Source of the DNA: Bursaphelenchus xylophilus
Lineage: Eukaryota > Nematoda > Chromadorea > Rhabditida > Aphelenchoididae
Direction: 5' to 3'
DNA length: 64,000 nucleotides
NCBI GenBank assembly: GCA_904066235.2
Contig: CAJFCV020000003.1
Coordinates: 10,912,001-10,976,000 of the forward strand
A program made the translations under genes and the position numbers. Position 1 is the first letter of the stretch; each line of letters begins with the position of its first letter. Positions 12,875-23,291 of this stretch are shown here, one piece after another. Under the pieces are notes generated by a model. It saw only the letters and a list, made by a program, of their open reading frames with translations. It was not told the origin of the DNA and did no database searches.

Positions 12875-13670
12875 TGAATATAACCGGTAAAAAATAAACA
12901 GCTTGAAACAACTATTCATACGTCGCAAAAAACAGCTACGCCCTAAACCCTCCAATTACCGCAACTAATAAAATCCGTTGTCCAACAGCGGCGCCAAACA
13001 AAAGCCTCAAGCAGTGATGGTGAAGATGACGCACTAACTCGCATGCCTCCACTATAACCGAATTAGGGTCTGTGGAGTGCAGAAAACACAAACACAAGAG
13101 GTCCGGATGATGCGCGCCTTGAACTCGGGGGTTTGTTTTCTTGGAGGCCATTTGTGCAAGGAGCTGGTGGGGTAATCCAATTTCCGCGACATGTGAGCCG
13201 AGAGTTGCAATAAAGTTGCGGAAGTGATTAGTGAACAGGGGAAGTGGGGGGTGGATATAATTTGCACGGCAACTCAATATAGAACAACAATGTCTACCGC
13301 CCACTGTTTTTGTTTTGACATTCCATAGGGATCGAAAACAGTTTTTGGTGTTAGAAATGTTGCTGGCAACGAAAAACACCCCAAAAACGATCTAAAAAAC
13401 ACAATGCCAAAATATTGTTCGGCGTGAAAATTGTCATTCAAAATCAAGACAAAAAAAATTTGCTGGTCACCAGGCCTACACTTTTTCTAATTTCAGCTAT
13501 TACTAACGTTAGTTTTCTTTTCCCTGAGTTATTGTCACATATAAAACATCAAAATTTGCGGAAAAAACAAAGATCCGTTACTTTTATCTAGATATAATAT
13601 TATTGATGTGAGTACATGTAAAATGGCGCAAACTAGGTGATAAGAGTATCCTAGGACCTGATGAATCTTA

Positions 13671-13881
13671 TTACAGTGAGGGACCTGATCCAATGGCAAA
13701 AAAACGTGTGATTTTGCATCCCGGAATGAACCAAAATGACTCCAAGCCCTTTCCTTCAAGGCGGGCTCTTCAAACCGGGGTTTTTTTTAGCTTAGAGAAG
13801 GGAAGGGTTTGGAGTTATTATGGTCCCTTCCGGGATGCAAAATGAGACGTTTTTTGCCATTGGATCCGGTCCCTTACTGTA
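13671..13881. repeat. MITE family 1, copy d
   Basis: It starts TACAGTGAGGGACCTGATCC and ends GGATCCGGTCCCTTACTGTA, a near-perfect long palindrome with TA at both edges. Confidence 0.8.
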
Positions 13882-14529
13882 TTTCAACCAACCAAGCCTT
13901 CTGCTAGCCTCCACCATGCATACAATAAACGAACCGACGCAATCCATAATATTGTTGACCCGAGCTGTCGTGAATTCTAAAAGTCGTAGTAAAATGCGAA
14001 CCCTTGTGTATAGAACCTCGAAATTCGGCATGAAAACGTTCTGGGACAATGTAACACCATAACCGAAAAAATCATTCTATTCGATACCCTTTTTACCACG
14101 TTTTTATAACATTCCATGCCAATGAATTCATTCCGCTTCTCAATCCCATATTCCTACTGTATTTTATTTTAGTAGCCACGTTTTCCTCTTGAAATTTATA
14201 AGTGTGATATCACTTGTACTAATCTCATCAAGCCATTCACATAGCTGCCAGTCTAGAATTAGACTGGGTCTAATCCCTACGTTAGATGTCATGTTCGTTA
14301 TAAAAATGATTAGGGGGTTTTCTATAGCCGAGTTAATGAAAAATCAACTAAAACTTGATCAAAAAAGTTCGAAAAAGTCAAAAAAGTTAATTTTGTTGTT
14401 GTTGGAAGTAAAAAATCCGAGGATATCCGTGAAAATAAACAAGAATTATGAATGCATAATGAATAAAAGCTAGACAAAAATACAATTATAAGAAAAAATA
14501 AGATGCTGTAGTCAGACTATGACTTTTTT

Positions 14530-14885
14530 TAATTACCATAAAGATGCAGAAAGAGATTTTATGGTTGAAATTTGGTAAAATTGGGGTTTTTTTTTTGCGA
14601 ATTTTGGCGTTAAAAGTCTTTTGTTGGCTTTTTCTACCGTAAACAATAATGTTTTTCACACAAAAAAATAAATTTTTTGTACATGAAACTGGCAAAAATA
14701 TGGCCAAATAACCATTTCCTCTCTGACACCCCGCATTCCGCATGATCTCTCAGCCGCAAAAACGGCCAAATGCCCCCTAAAAAACGCGAGCTAAAACTTT
14801 CAGGAACTAATAATATGTCTCCTATGTCTGGCGTGCATCCAAAATTTGACGAAAATCCGAACGTCGCACTTGGCAGACTTCCGCT
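14530..14885. repeat. Repeat family 3, copy c, left end unclear
   Basis: The core landmarks (CTACCGTAAACAATAATG, ACGCGAGCTAAAACTTTCAG, CCGAACGTCGCACTTGG) and a right end at CTTCCGCTG are recognisable. The left terminus is too diverged to place. Confidence 0.5.
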
Positions 14886-15136
14886 GTAAATTAATTCTCT
14901 CACGATCAGTCCATGAGAAAGTGCGCCGGTCTGAAAAGGTTGTCCGCAATCAAAAATTCTGTTTTTTGTGGACTTTTTCGAGTTCAAGTGTAGCCATAGA
15001 AAAATGAGGTCTACAAAACGAGGATGACGTGAGAAAAGCGATAATTTTGGATTTTGAGGGTTGGGTTTGTTGACATATTGGAATGAGGAAGGAAGTTGAT
15101 AAGGTTTCTTCTCAAAAACCAGCCCAATTCAGAAGG

Positions 15137-15398
15137 TACGGCGGGGGACCTGATCCAGTGGCAAAAAACGTACCATTTTGCATCCAGGAGGTATCAAAAA
15201 AATGTGGCAAAATACCTCCCTCTCCAGTGAAAAAAAAACTTTGATTTCAAAAGCGCGCCCGCTCTTTTTGCAAGGGAAACGGCGCGCCCTTCAAAACGAA
15301 GTTTTTTCACTTGGAGAGGGAAGTATTTTGCCACTGTTTTGGTACTTCCCGGATGCAAAATGGTACGTGTTTTGCCACTGGATCAGGCCCCCACTGTA
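15137..15398. repeat. MITE family 1, copy e
   Basis: It runs from TACGGCGGGGGACCTGATCC to GGATCAGGCCCCCACTGTA. The arms are nearly perfect over about 100 bases. Confidence 0.75.
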
Positions 15399-16660
15399 TT
15401 CTGTATATCATCAGATATAACAAAGCGGCCCGAGCTTCTCTGGGGCCGGGCTGCGGGCTCGAGATTTGAAATTTTAGGTCCAGCCTCTTCACAAAAAGAA
15501 ATGTTTTTTTTTCCTTTGGAAACACGCGTTTGGGATGCCAATTTTGGATTCTTGGCATTGTGCAACAAGATGTATTTATGGCTCTATCAAGATCGAAAAG
15601 TTTTTTTTTTTGCTGTTCGAAATGTTTCTGGCAACGGTAAAACACCCTAAAAACGAGCAAAAAACACAATGCCAAAAAGTTGTAAAAGTGGCGGGAAAAT
15701 TACAATTCAAATTTGGGCTGGGCCTAAAAATCGTCAGAAGGGCCATAGCTCCCCAAGGACTGGGCCGAGCTTCGAAAATTTCAAAAAGGGTTACCATGTG
15801 CAACTTTGAACGCCTCCCTTACAAAAGCCATCAGAAAATTTGTTTTGTTACAGTAACCTTAACAAAACACAGAGACGATATAAAAGTGCACCAGAAATAG
15901 CACAACCACATGAAACGAATAGAAAATTAGCGACAGTAAAAACGAATATTAAGAAACGTTTTTGGCCTTTTTGTCCCACGAACACTGCATTCACTTCCTG
16001 CGGATCGCTGAATTAGCTTCGTTGTAGTTGCTGGGTGTTCTAAAAATTTTCAGCTGACCAAGGAATGGCTTCACTTCGCGTTATTGGCTAAATAAGCCAA
16101 CATGTCGGCGAAAAGTCATCAACGCAAATTTGTGCAAGATCTATGGTCTAAAAGATGCTGAAAATTTAACGGGTTTTCCGAAACTACAAAATATCAATAA
16201 TCTTCTTCTGCGCTATCAAAAAAACAACAATATTTATTTTATTTACAATATTAATCATCATTGCTTTGTTGTACTACAATTCCTCGGCACGGTGGCTTCC
16301 AGGCTCGTCGGAAAGAGCTCTGAAACAATGTGATTCCAATAGGACTGGCAGGTAAAAATTGATAGGTCTATATAGTCTTGTATTAACTATACAGCTAGCA
16401 ATAAAGATTCCTCCTCCTACAACGAACCTCCTTATAACAGAACCTGCCTAAAATAAAGAATATCGGAGGTGCCAAGAATCAATTTTACGCAATAGCGGGT
16501 CTCCCTAAACCGCATCGTTATACAATTTCTTTGTATAACGAATGAATAGTTTTTTTTTTTTGATTTTATGGCCTGAAATTGACCCTTGCGACCTCTGAAA
16601 TTCTTCAAGATATAGACAGGTCTTGTTACTCGGAGGTTGGTTTTCAGAAGGTCCTAGTAT

Positions 16661-16801
16661 CAGTCTGTCGGGAAAATAATGATCACGATGTCGCGTCGCT
16701 AAAGGGAAAATCCATTCGATTTTGCCGCGACGCAATTCATTTTCTCAGCAGCAATGCGATATTCGATGCGACACAGGACTCATTATTTCCCCGACAGACT
16801 G
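16661..16801. repeat. MITE family 2, copy g
   Basis: Both ends are intact (CAGTCTGTCGGGAAAATAAT, CATTATTTCCCCGACAGACTG). It ends 10 bases before the large palindrome at 16812. Before that palindrome inserted, this MITE would have adjoined the methyltransferase-like gene's 3' end. Confidence 0.8.
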
Positions 16802-17234
16802 ATATAACTAAAAGACGATTTTTGGCTCGCTGCGTCAGCCGGGGACATTCAAAAAAATTTTTTTTGAGTTTTTTGGCCTAAAATGTTGGTATAGGTCACA
16901 AAAACACATTCCCAAAATTTTTTTGCCCAGTGATGCCCGGAAGGTAGAAATTTGCATACGGTTATAACCGTCCTTCTGAGCTCTGCTGTTGCCGTCGCAA
17001 TAAAGACAATTTGACGAAACCGACACCATATAGGTTTTGGTGGATGGCAAATTCAAAAATCGCAATTTCAAGTCAGTAGGATTACTGTAACATACAGTTT
17101 TCGACCTTCGGTCGATAAAAATCGACCGTATCTCCTTCAAATCAAAAATCCCACAAGATTTTATTGCAGATTTGGAATCAGCGTAAAATTCTGGTCTAGG
17201 GGCATGCAATTTGCATCCTTGATTCCGTGGCAGA

Positions 17235-17310
17235 TAAATCATGGCGCAGTGGGTTTGGACGAAAACTAGTAATCTGACGACCCTGGTTCGATCCCCGCTG
17301 GAGACAATTA
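17235..17310 (+). ncRNA. tRNA-like segment (Thr-AGT-like), left arm
   Basis: An A-box match TGGCGCAGTGG (17242-17252) is followed by the loop-like CTAGTAA (anticodon AGT if read as tRNA) and a near-perfect B-box GGTTCGATCCC (17285-17295). The acceptor stem does not pair well. I read it as a tRNA-derived sequence rather than a working gene. Confidence 0.5.
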
Positions 17311-18134
17311 TTGTAAAAAAGATGGAAATGACATTTAATGGAATAATGAGGGTTATATGAGCAACGCTGAGTATTTTTAGACATCAATGGAACATGAGTT
17401 TGAGGTTAGAACAGGGTTTATATTATTTTACTCTCGGAATCCGTGAAAAATAAAACTGCTTCAAACGGGCTGAAATTGATAACACCTATTCTAGGATTAA
17501 TTCTTAGAAACTTTTGTGTTAACTTTTTTTTGTTAGATTACTGTAACGTGAATTACGGTAACAAAAAGCTCGGCCTCCTTAAAGGCGATTGCTTCAAAAT
17601 TTTCGCATAAAATTAAAAATTTTTTTTGGCTATATTATTCAAACTGCAGAAAGCGGGCATGCCTCATATTTAAAATGCAATTCTAACTCATTTTCAGTGT
17701 GAATTAATCTCATCATCCATTGGTGATATTGCGTTAGATAACTCGGGTATTTCAAAACGTACGGCCATAAACGAACTATTAATGCGCAAACCCACTCGTT
17801 CTTAACTATTCCTACAATCTTCGTGATATTCCGATGGCCCTGCGCCTTGTGGTATGAAAAAACAAAATTGGGTTTTATGTTACCGTAATCCAAGTTACAG
17901 TAATCTAACAAAAAAAAGTTAACACAAAAGTTTCTAAGAATTAATCCTAGAATAGGTGTTATCAATTTCAGCCCGTTTGAAGCAGTTTTATTTTTCACGG
18001 ATTCCGAGACTAAAATAATATAAACCCTGTTCTAACCTCAAACTCATGTTCCATTGATGTCTAAAAATACTCAGCGTTGCTCATATAACCCTCATAATTC
18101 CATTAAATGTCATTTCCATCTTTTTTACAATAAT

Positions 18135-18207
18135 TGTCTCCAGCGGGGATCGAACCAGGGTCGTCAGATTACTAGTTTTCGTCCAAACCCACTGCGCCAT
18201 GATTTAT
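18135..18207 (-). ncRNA. tRNA-like segment, right arm (mirror copy)
   Basis: Reverse-complement counterpart of the segment at 17235-17310 with the same A- and B-box matches. Being in opposite arms, the two face each other. Confidence 0.5.
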
Positions 18208-18573
18208 CTGCCACGGAATCAAGGATGCAAATTGCATGCCCCTAGACCAGAATTTTACGCTGATTCCAAATCTGCAATAAAATCTTGTGGGATTTTTGAT
18301 TTGAAGGAGATACGGTCGATTTTTATCGACCGAAGGTCGAAAACTGTATGTTACAGTAATCCTACTGACTTGAAATTGCGATTTTTGAATTTGCCATCCA
18401 CCAAAACATATATGGTGTCGGTTTCGTCAAATTGTCTTTATTGCGACGGCAACAGCAGAGCTCAGAAGGACGGTTAAAACCGTATGCAAATTTCTACCTT
18501 CCGGGCATCACTGGGCAAAAAAATTTTGGGAATGTGTTTTAGTGACCTATACCAACATTTTAGGCCAGAAAAC

Positions 18574-21500
18574 TCAAAAAAAAATTTTTTGAATGTCCGG
18601 CCCCTCGTATTGGCTGACGCAGCGAGCCAAAAATCGTCTTCTAAAAACAAACTCTCTATCACTTCTCCGCTCTATATACACTTGCCTAAAGACCTCTTCG
18701 AACTCAAAGTCGCGCAGCAGATCAAACTTTTTCTTCAGTTCTCCGTTCAGACTCTGGAATCTTGACTTCAATAGATCCGTCGATGGCTCTTCCTTCTTTC
18801 CACATACCATCGCCTAAAATAGAATTGAAAAATGGAATTCTTAACTCACATGATTCATGGAGATCTGAAAAATCTGGCACCATCTGAAATACTGTTTGTA
18901 GAGCTGTTTCAGCTCGTTGAAGACTTTATCATCAAACCCATGTTCAGTGACAGCATTCATGGCGATGATTCCGTCTGAAAAAGTGCAAATAAACAGTCAA
19001 ATCTCTGTACAGTTTTTCAAGTTCCCCAAAAAATGTTCGTTATACAAAGGTTTTGTTTTATAAAGACTTACTTTGGCATAAAATCGACTTTGCTTACCTC
19101 CGAAATTGTTCTTTATAGAGAGGAAATGTAGTGCGGAGGTTCGTTTTACAAAGCCTTCACAGTAAAAAGAATAAAAAATAGACAAAGCCAAATTGAATCC
19201 AGACAATTATCAATCAAAAAAACCCAAAAATTTCCCAACATACCATCCGACAGAACGTCGTAATTGGCCTTGACAGTGTCCTCTTCCCAGTACGAGTTCA
19301 CCGGACACAGTGACTTGTAATCCTCGGAGATGTCGTTGTAGCAGAGATCGAGCAAAATAAAGTCGTATTTCAGGCCTGAAAATGAATCATCAAAGTCGTT
19401 TTACAGCAAAACCTCTCACCATTTCTGCTGGCATTGCGAATGAAGACCGTGCTATCCTCGTAATGGACTTGGATTTGTCGGCCCTCCTCGAAACCCAGCC
19501 ATTTCTTGCCAATGTAGACGGTGGCCGGCTCCAACTCCACGCCAGTAATATGAATCTAACAATAAATAGAAAAGGAAGTGCTCCAAGTGCGACGCTCAGA
19601 TTTTCTTTAAATTTTGCACACACGTCGGGTATGGACTAAGTATCAATTCCTGAAAGTTTTAGCTCGCGCTTTGCGGGCGCCGCCGAGATATCAAACGATT
19701 TTTGCCGCCGAGAGAGCACGCTAAACGTGGAGAGCGGTCAGAGAGAAAAGCGCTTTTTGGCCATAACTTTGGCAGTTTCGTGCGGAAAAATTTGATTTTT
19801 TGTAGAAACATTAGCCTTTACGGCTGAAATAGGCATGAAACTTTTCGTGCCGAAATTCGGCAAAAGTTCCTAAAATTTCGCCGACTTTTGATCTAAAAAT
19901 CTCGGTTGTTGCTGCGAAGCGCGAGCTAGGACTCTCGCATATTTCTTAGAAAAAATTATTCTAAATTTATGCCAAGTTTCATCAAAATCTGAGCGTCGCA
20001 TTTGGAGTGCTTCCCCTGTAAATAGAAAAGAAAGTGTCTCAAGTACGACGCTCATATTCTCTTTAAATTTTGCGTACAGTTCGAACATAGGGCACATATC
20101 AATCCCTGAAAATTTTAGCTCTTGTTTTGCAGGTGCAGCTGAGATATTGAACGATCTTTTTCGGAGAGAGAGTACGCGAAATACGGAGTGCGCAGAGATA
20201 AAAAACACTTTTTAGCCGTATCCTTGCCAGTGCCGCATGGAAAAGACTGTTTTTTTGTGGAAACTTTACCCTATACGATAGAAATAGATGTGTAAACTTT
20301 CGTCCAGAAATTCGTCAAAAAAGTGTCGATTTTTTCCAAAAAAAAATTCATCTAAATTTGCGCCAATTTTCATCAAAATCTGAGCCTCACACTTGGAGTA
20401 TTTCCCCTAAAAATTTTAAAATAAAAAACCCCCCAAAAAGCTACCATTGGATTAATACTAGCCAAAGCCATCGCCATGGTCCCAAAGCCCAACCCGGAGT
20501 TGTAGATTCGCACCGGCTTGGTTGTGTTGTGCTCCAGACTTCCAAAAACGAATGGGACAGACAAGAGGAATTGAACATATTGCGTGACGGAAGTTTCGGT
20601 CAGGAATTTGCCTGAAATATGAAAAATGAAAAAGTTTGAAAAAGAGAAGTTTGCCAAGTCCACCGCTAGGACTTGGCCAAAATTTTGCATACGGACTGGG
20701 TTCGGGCCACTCCAAATAAATTTTAAATGGCTCAAAATTTACCATTTTTATCCAAAACCGTCGTGGCCAATGAAAAACCCGTCACTTCCGGATGCACTGA
20801 GATTAATGCCGATCTGAAACATGCAAAAAATCGATAAAAAAACTTTACAATGACAAATAATTCCATAGTTTAAAAAGCCAATTTTAGGCTTAAAATACTC
20901 TCCAAAATTCTATGACAAAACTTTTCCCATCTTACGTAAAAGTTCCTTATTCTGGCCACGACTTATAACTTTGCGGAAACTGGACAGAATTGGCCCAAAT
21001 TTGGCGTGCAGGCTCAATTCAGCGTTGTCAATGCCCGGACAGTGGCTTTAGCTAGTTTAGGTACCTTCTTTTTTACGTACCACCTTACCCTTTAAAAACG
21101 GCTGCAGCCTGCCATTTTACACTTTATACGATGAGACATGTCCAGAACCAAACTTATTGCCTCCGTATAGAGCTAAATGAGCCGTCATAGCCTTCGTAGG
21201 TACCCTTAAAGTAATAGAGCTATTATAGTAATTAAGTTCCAGCTAAGTCGAGGCCTTTCTTCCTAACTTTAGGTCCCAAGCTTGGGCGCAGTTCGAAGAG
21301 TACCTTTGTTGAGGCCAGAATAAGGAACTTGTTCCCCATCTTACACTTGTACAGAGATTTGACAATGCTAAAATCGTCCTTACCCATCATCACGCCGGAC
21401 GCAAAACACCACCCAACAGTCGTGCGGAAAGCAGAACATATCCAACAACGAGTACTCCGTGGGCCTCTTGAACATCCTCTTGATTCGATCAGTATGCCGA

Positions 21501-21631
21501 TACACTCCTTCTTTCAGTTTGAGCTCCATTTTTTCGTCGTAGAAAAAGCCTTTCGGCGGGTTTTTCATCTCCATCCAAGTGAGATTTGTCTGAGATGCGG
21601 CATGATTTGACACGACAAAAGTTGGAATTAC
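18574..21631 (-). CDS. Spermidine-synthase-fold methyltransferase-like protein (METTL13-like), 5' incomplete
   Basis: Seven exons join in frame on the minus strand: 21384-21631, 20743-20813, 20445-20611, 19420-19555, 19244-19375, 18850-18974 and 18574-18813. Each is bounded by gt/ag sites with compatible phases, giving about 370 residues. Exon 3 ends with a SAM-binding glycine motif (SGLGFGTMAMALASINP), and exon 4 opens with GVELEPATVYIGKKWLGF, the acidic-loop motif of the spermidine synthase/METTL13 C-terminal fold. KYDFILLDLCYND and DGIIAMNAVTEHG follow in the expected order. Family knowledge suggests a SAM- or decarboxylated-SAM-using transferase; substrate unknown. No start codon is visible at the first listed exon, so upstream exons are expected beyond the palindrome at 21.7-23.9 kb. 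About the last 21 codons (RRFLARCVSQ...) come from the adjoining transposon, which supplies the stop. Function may therefore be retained or compromised. Confidence 0.75.
19568..20019. repeat. Repeat family 3, copy d, in an intron
   Basis: Full-length copy (AAGGAAGTGCTCCAAGTGCG to TTTGGAGTGCTTCCCCTG) in intron 3 of the methyltransferase-like gene. It lies head to tail with copy e, seven bases apart. Confidence 0.65.
20027..20408. repeat. Repeat family 3, copy e, in an intron
   Basis: Second tandem copy (AAAGAAAGTGTCTCAAGTACG to CACTTGGAGTATTTCCCCT), shorter by an internal deletion. Together the pair makes up most of the 889-base intron. Confidence 0.6.
20942..21328. repeat. TIR element in an intron (GTTCCTTATTCTGGCC ends)
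   Basis: GTTCCTTATTCTGGCC at the left is mirrored by GGCCAGAATAAGGAAC at the right, 387 bases apart, inside intron 1 of the methyltransferase-like gene. CCCATCTTAC occurs just outside both ends. Non-coding and unassigned. Confidence 0.55.
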
Positions 21632-22661
21632 CTGTAAGTGATGTACATAAAATAATTTGGTTAGGAAAAAACAGAGAAAATGATGATTTTTTGAAGAAAA
21701 AGGAGGAAAATGGAACTCTGTAGGGGATTTGGCGCTACGACATTTCGGGTCAGGGACAACTCGGGTCGCGACAACTCGGGTCAACGACAACTCGGGTCAA
21801 CGACACTTCGGGTCAACGACACCTCGGGTCAACGACATTTCGGGTCAACGATACCGTTTAATATTTTCGCTTCGGGACTTGGAAAAAAGAATTTTTTGGT
21901 GAATTTAAAAAATTTTTCAAATGTTTTCGCTTCGGGACTTGGAAAAAAAGGATTTTTTGTGAAATTTGAATAAAATTTGAAATTTTTTCGCTTCGGGACT
22001 TGGAAAAAAAGGATTTTTTGTGAAATTTGAATAAAATTTGAAATGTTTTCGCTTCGGGACTTTTAACAAAAGGATTTTTTGTGAAAATTGAAAAAAATTT
22101 GAAAGGTTTTCGAGCTGACTGAGTATGAACTGACTGAATATGAAAACTGGGTTTCTGTTACCTTACTGCCTTTAGGGATTCTTTTTGAAAATTTTTCGAC
22201 TTATAGCACTTTTAGACGTTAATGGTGTTGTTTTGGTGCCTAGTACTGCTTAAAAACACATTTTTAACACTTGGTACTAAATAGTACTACCTGGTACTAT
22301 ATAGTACGAGGTGCAAATTTGGCCGTAAGGCGGTAATGGCGTTGGTTTGGTGCTTAGTAGAACCCAAAAACACGTTTTTACACTTGGTACTATATAGTAC
22401 CAACTGGTACTGTTTTGTGAGAAGTGAAAATTTGGTCATGAGGCAGTAATGGTGATGGTTTGGTGCTTACAAGGGAAGTCACTTTTTTCGCAGATCGATC
22501 CATACTGGTGACCTAGTGGACTGTGAAGGCCTCAGGCTGTGTAAGAAGAATCTGGCGTCCAAAAGTGTTTACGGGCCCTGAGGGCAGAGTTATGGCTCAT
22601 CAAAGTTCGCGCAAAAAAGGTCCCGAAAAGACCCTCCAAAAAAACGGGATCAGAGAAGTGA

Positions 22662-22734
22662 GCTTCGGTAGCAGAGTGGTTCGCAGATTTTTCTTTTGTC
22701 TGGAAGGGCTAGGGTTCGATTCCTCTTCCCGGCA
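22662..22734 (+). ncRNA. tRNA-like segment, left arm of Tc5-like element
   Basis: Perfect Pol III A-box TAGCAGAGTGG (22669-22679) and B-box GGTTCGATTCC (22713-22723), 33 bases apart. The 3' end CCCGGCA resembles an acceptor end, but acceptor and T stems pair only partly, so it is best called tRNA-derived. Confidence 0.5.
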
Positions 22735-22750
22735 ATAACTAAAAATAATA

Positions 22751-23143
22751 TTGTATTATAAGAGTAGCGTAAGTTACAAAAAAATTGTTTTGAAACATTT
22801 TTTGAAAAATTTTATTATCCTGTCGTTAAAATTTGGGGAAGTCGTTGTGAGCTTGGACACAGTGAGGGATGCGAGGGCATTTTTCCGCCGAGGATCGCAT
22901 TCAATTTCTGGAATAATGCGGCGATTACGGTGGATGAAGACGCCGTATCATTGGAGAAAACTGCGGGAACTTTGGCGTAAAGGTAGGACGGGGATTCTCA
23001 ATATGTATCTCTCTGATGTTTTAGAAGACGCCCTTGGTGATCATGATATCATGCTGAAGCGTTTGAGTCAAACGCTTGCTGTCTGGACAGATGATAAATT
23101 TAGCGACGATATGAACAAAATCGTCATTTTTTTAACGACTTAA
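22751..23143 (+). CDS. Foldback-element protein fragment, DNA-binding-like
   Basis: The open frame ends in TAA at 23143. The part from about residue 30 (VVVSLDTVRDARAFF, then YHWRKLRELWRKGRTG) aligns by eye with the protein coded at 49148-49577 (FVSLDQIRAVKRYW, YYWRKMTDLWKKGK). It is rich in arginine and lysine with helix-turn-helix-like spacing. By analogy with Tc4/Tc5/pogo-type transposases this could be an N-terminal DNA-binding region, an inference only. The first about 28 residues are low-complexity and the true start is uncertain. No DDE catalytic region follows. Confidence 0.5.
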   Translation: MYYKSSVSYKKIVLKHFLKNFIILSLKFGEVVVSLDTVRDARAFFRRGSHSISGIMRRLRWMKTPYHWRKLRELWRKGRTGILNMYLSDVLEDALGDHDIMLKRLSQTLAVWTDDKFSDDMNKIVIFLTT

Positions 23144-23218
23144 TAATAATTTTAAAAAAAATTTTTTAAATATTTTTTTTGTTACTTACGCTACTTTTAC
23201 AATATTATTTTTATTTAT

Positions 23219-23291
23219 TGCCGGGAAGAGGAATCGAACCCTAGCCCTTCCAGACAAAAGAAAAATCTGCGAACCACTCTGCTACCGAAGC
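23219..23291 (-). ncRNA. tRNA-like segment, right arm of Tc5-like element
   Basis: Mirror copy of the segment at 22662-22734 with both promoter boxes intact. Confidence 0.5.

Larger units (their letters stand above)
1..16811. other. Gene-poor, MITE-rich region
   Basis: I find no protein-coding gene that I can support here. Open frames are short, mostly continue into repeats, and show no recognisable domain or consistent splice structure. The repeats listed separately explain part of the region. The stretches between them (about 1-616, 1270-1860, 2452-3240, 3360-4740, 4990-6680, 6880-7900, 8520-10220, 11680-12420, 12880-13670, 13890-14530 and 15400-16660) are AT-rich. They hold scattered repeat fragments, such as C/GTGCAAT-type pieces near 6270-6350 and 6900-7080, and nothing else I can name. 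Confidence 0.6.
16812..18640. mobile_element. 1.8-kb palindromic element, CTAA target duplication, tRNA-like arms
   Basis: The left edge AAGACGATTTTTGGCTCGC is mirrored at the right edge. CTAA lies directly outside both ends (16808-16811 and 18641-18644), a clean four-base target duplication. Each arm is about 760 bases and nearly identical to the other. Each contains a tRNA-like segment, the palindromic TTCGGTCGATAAAAATCGACCG, and a block homologous to the arms of the 47.6-51.1 kb element. The central unpaired part (about 17575-17870) has no recognisable protein. YTAA targets recall TTAA-specific families (piggyBac, Kolobok), but no transposase is present to assign it. Confidence 0.75.

Noticed and set aside
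12936..13379. 147-residue minus-strand frame
   Set aside because: No domain, no splice partner, and its start overlaps sequence repeated near 15600-15680.
17235..17310. Functional tRNA genes
   Set aside because: All tRNA-like segments have mismatched stems and lie in mobile elements; only promoter boxes (and one acceptor stem) are well kept.
21739..21850. CRISPR-like array
   Set aside because: The regular repeats have no unique spacers, the units are about 15 bases, and the host is eukaryotic.
21710..21973. 87-residue frame rich in RDNSGQRQLGSTT
   Set aside because: Translation of a short tandem repeat in the palindrome arm, with no other coding evidence.
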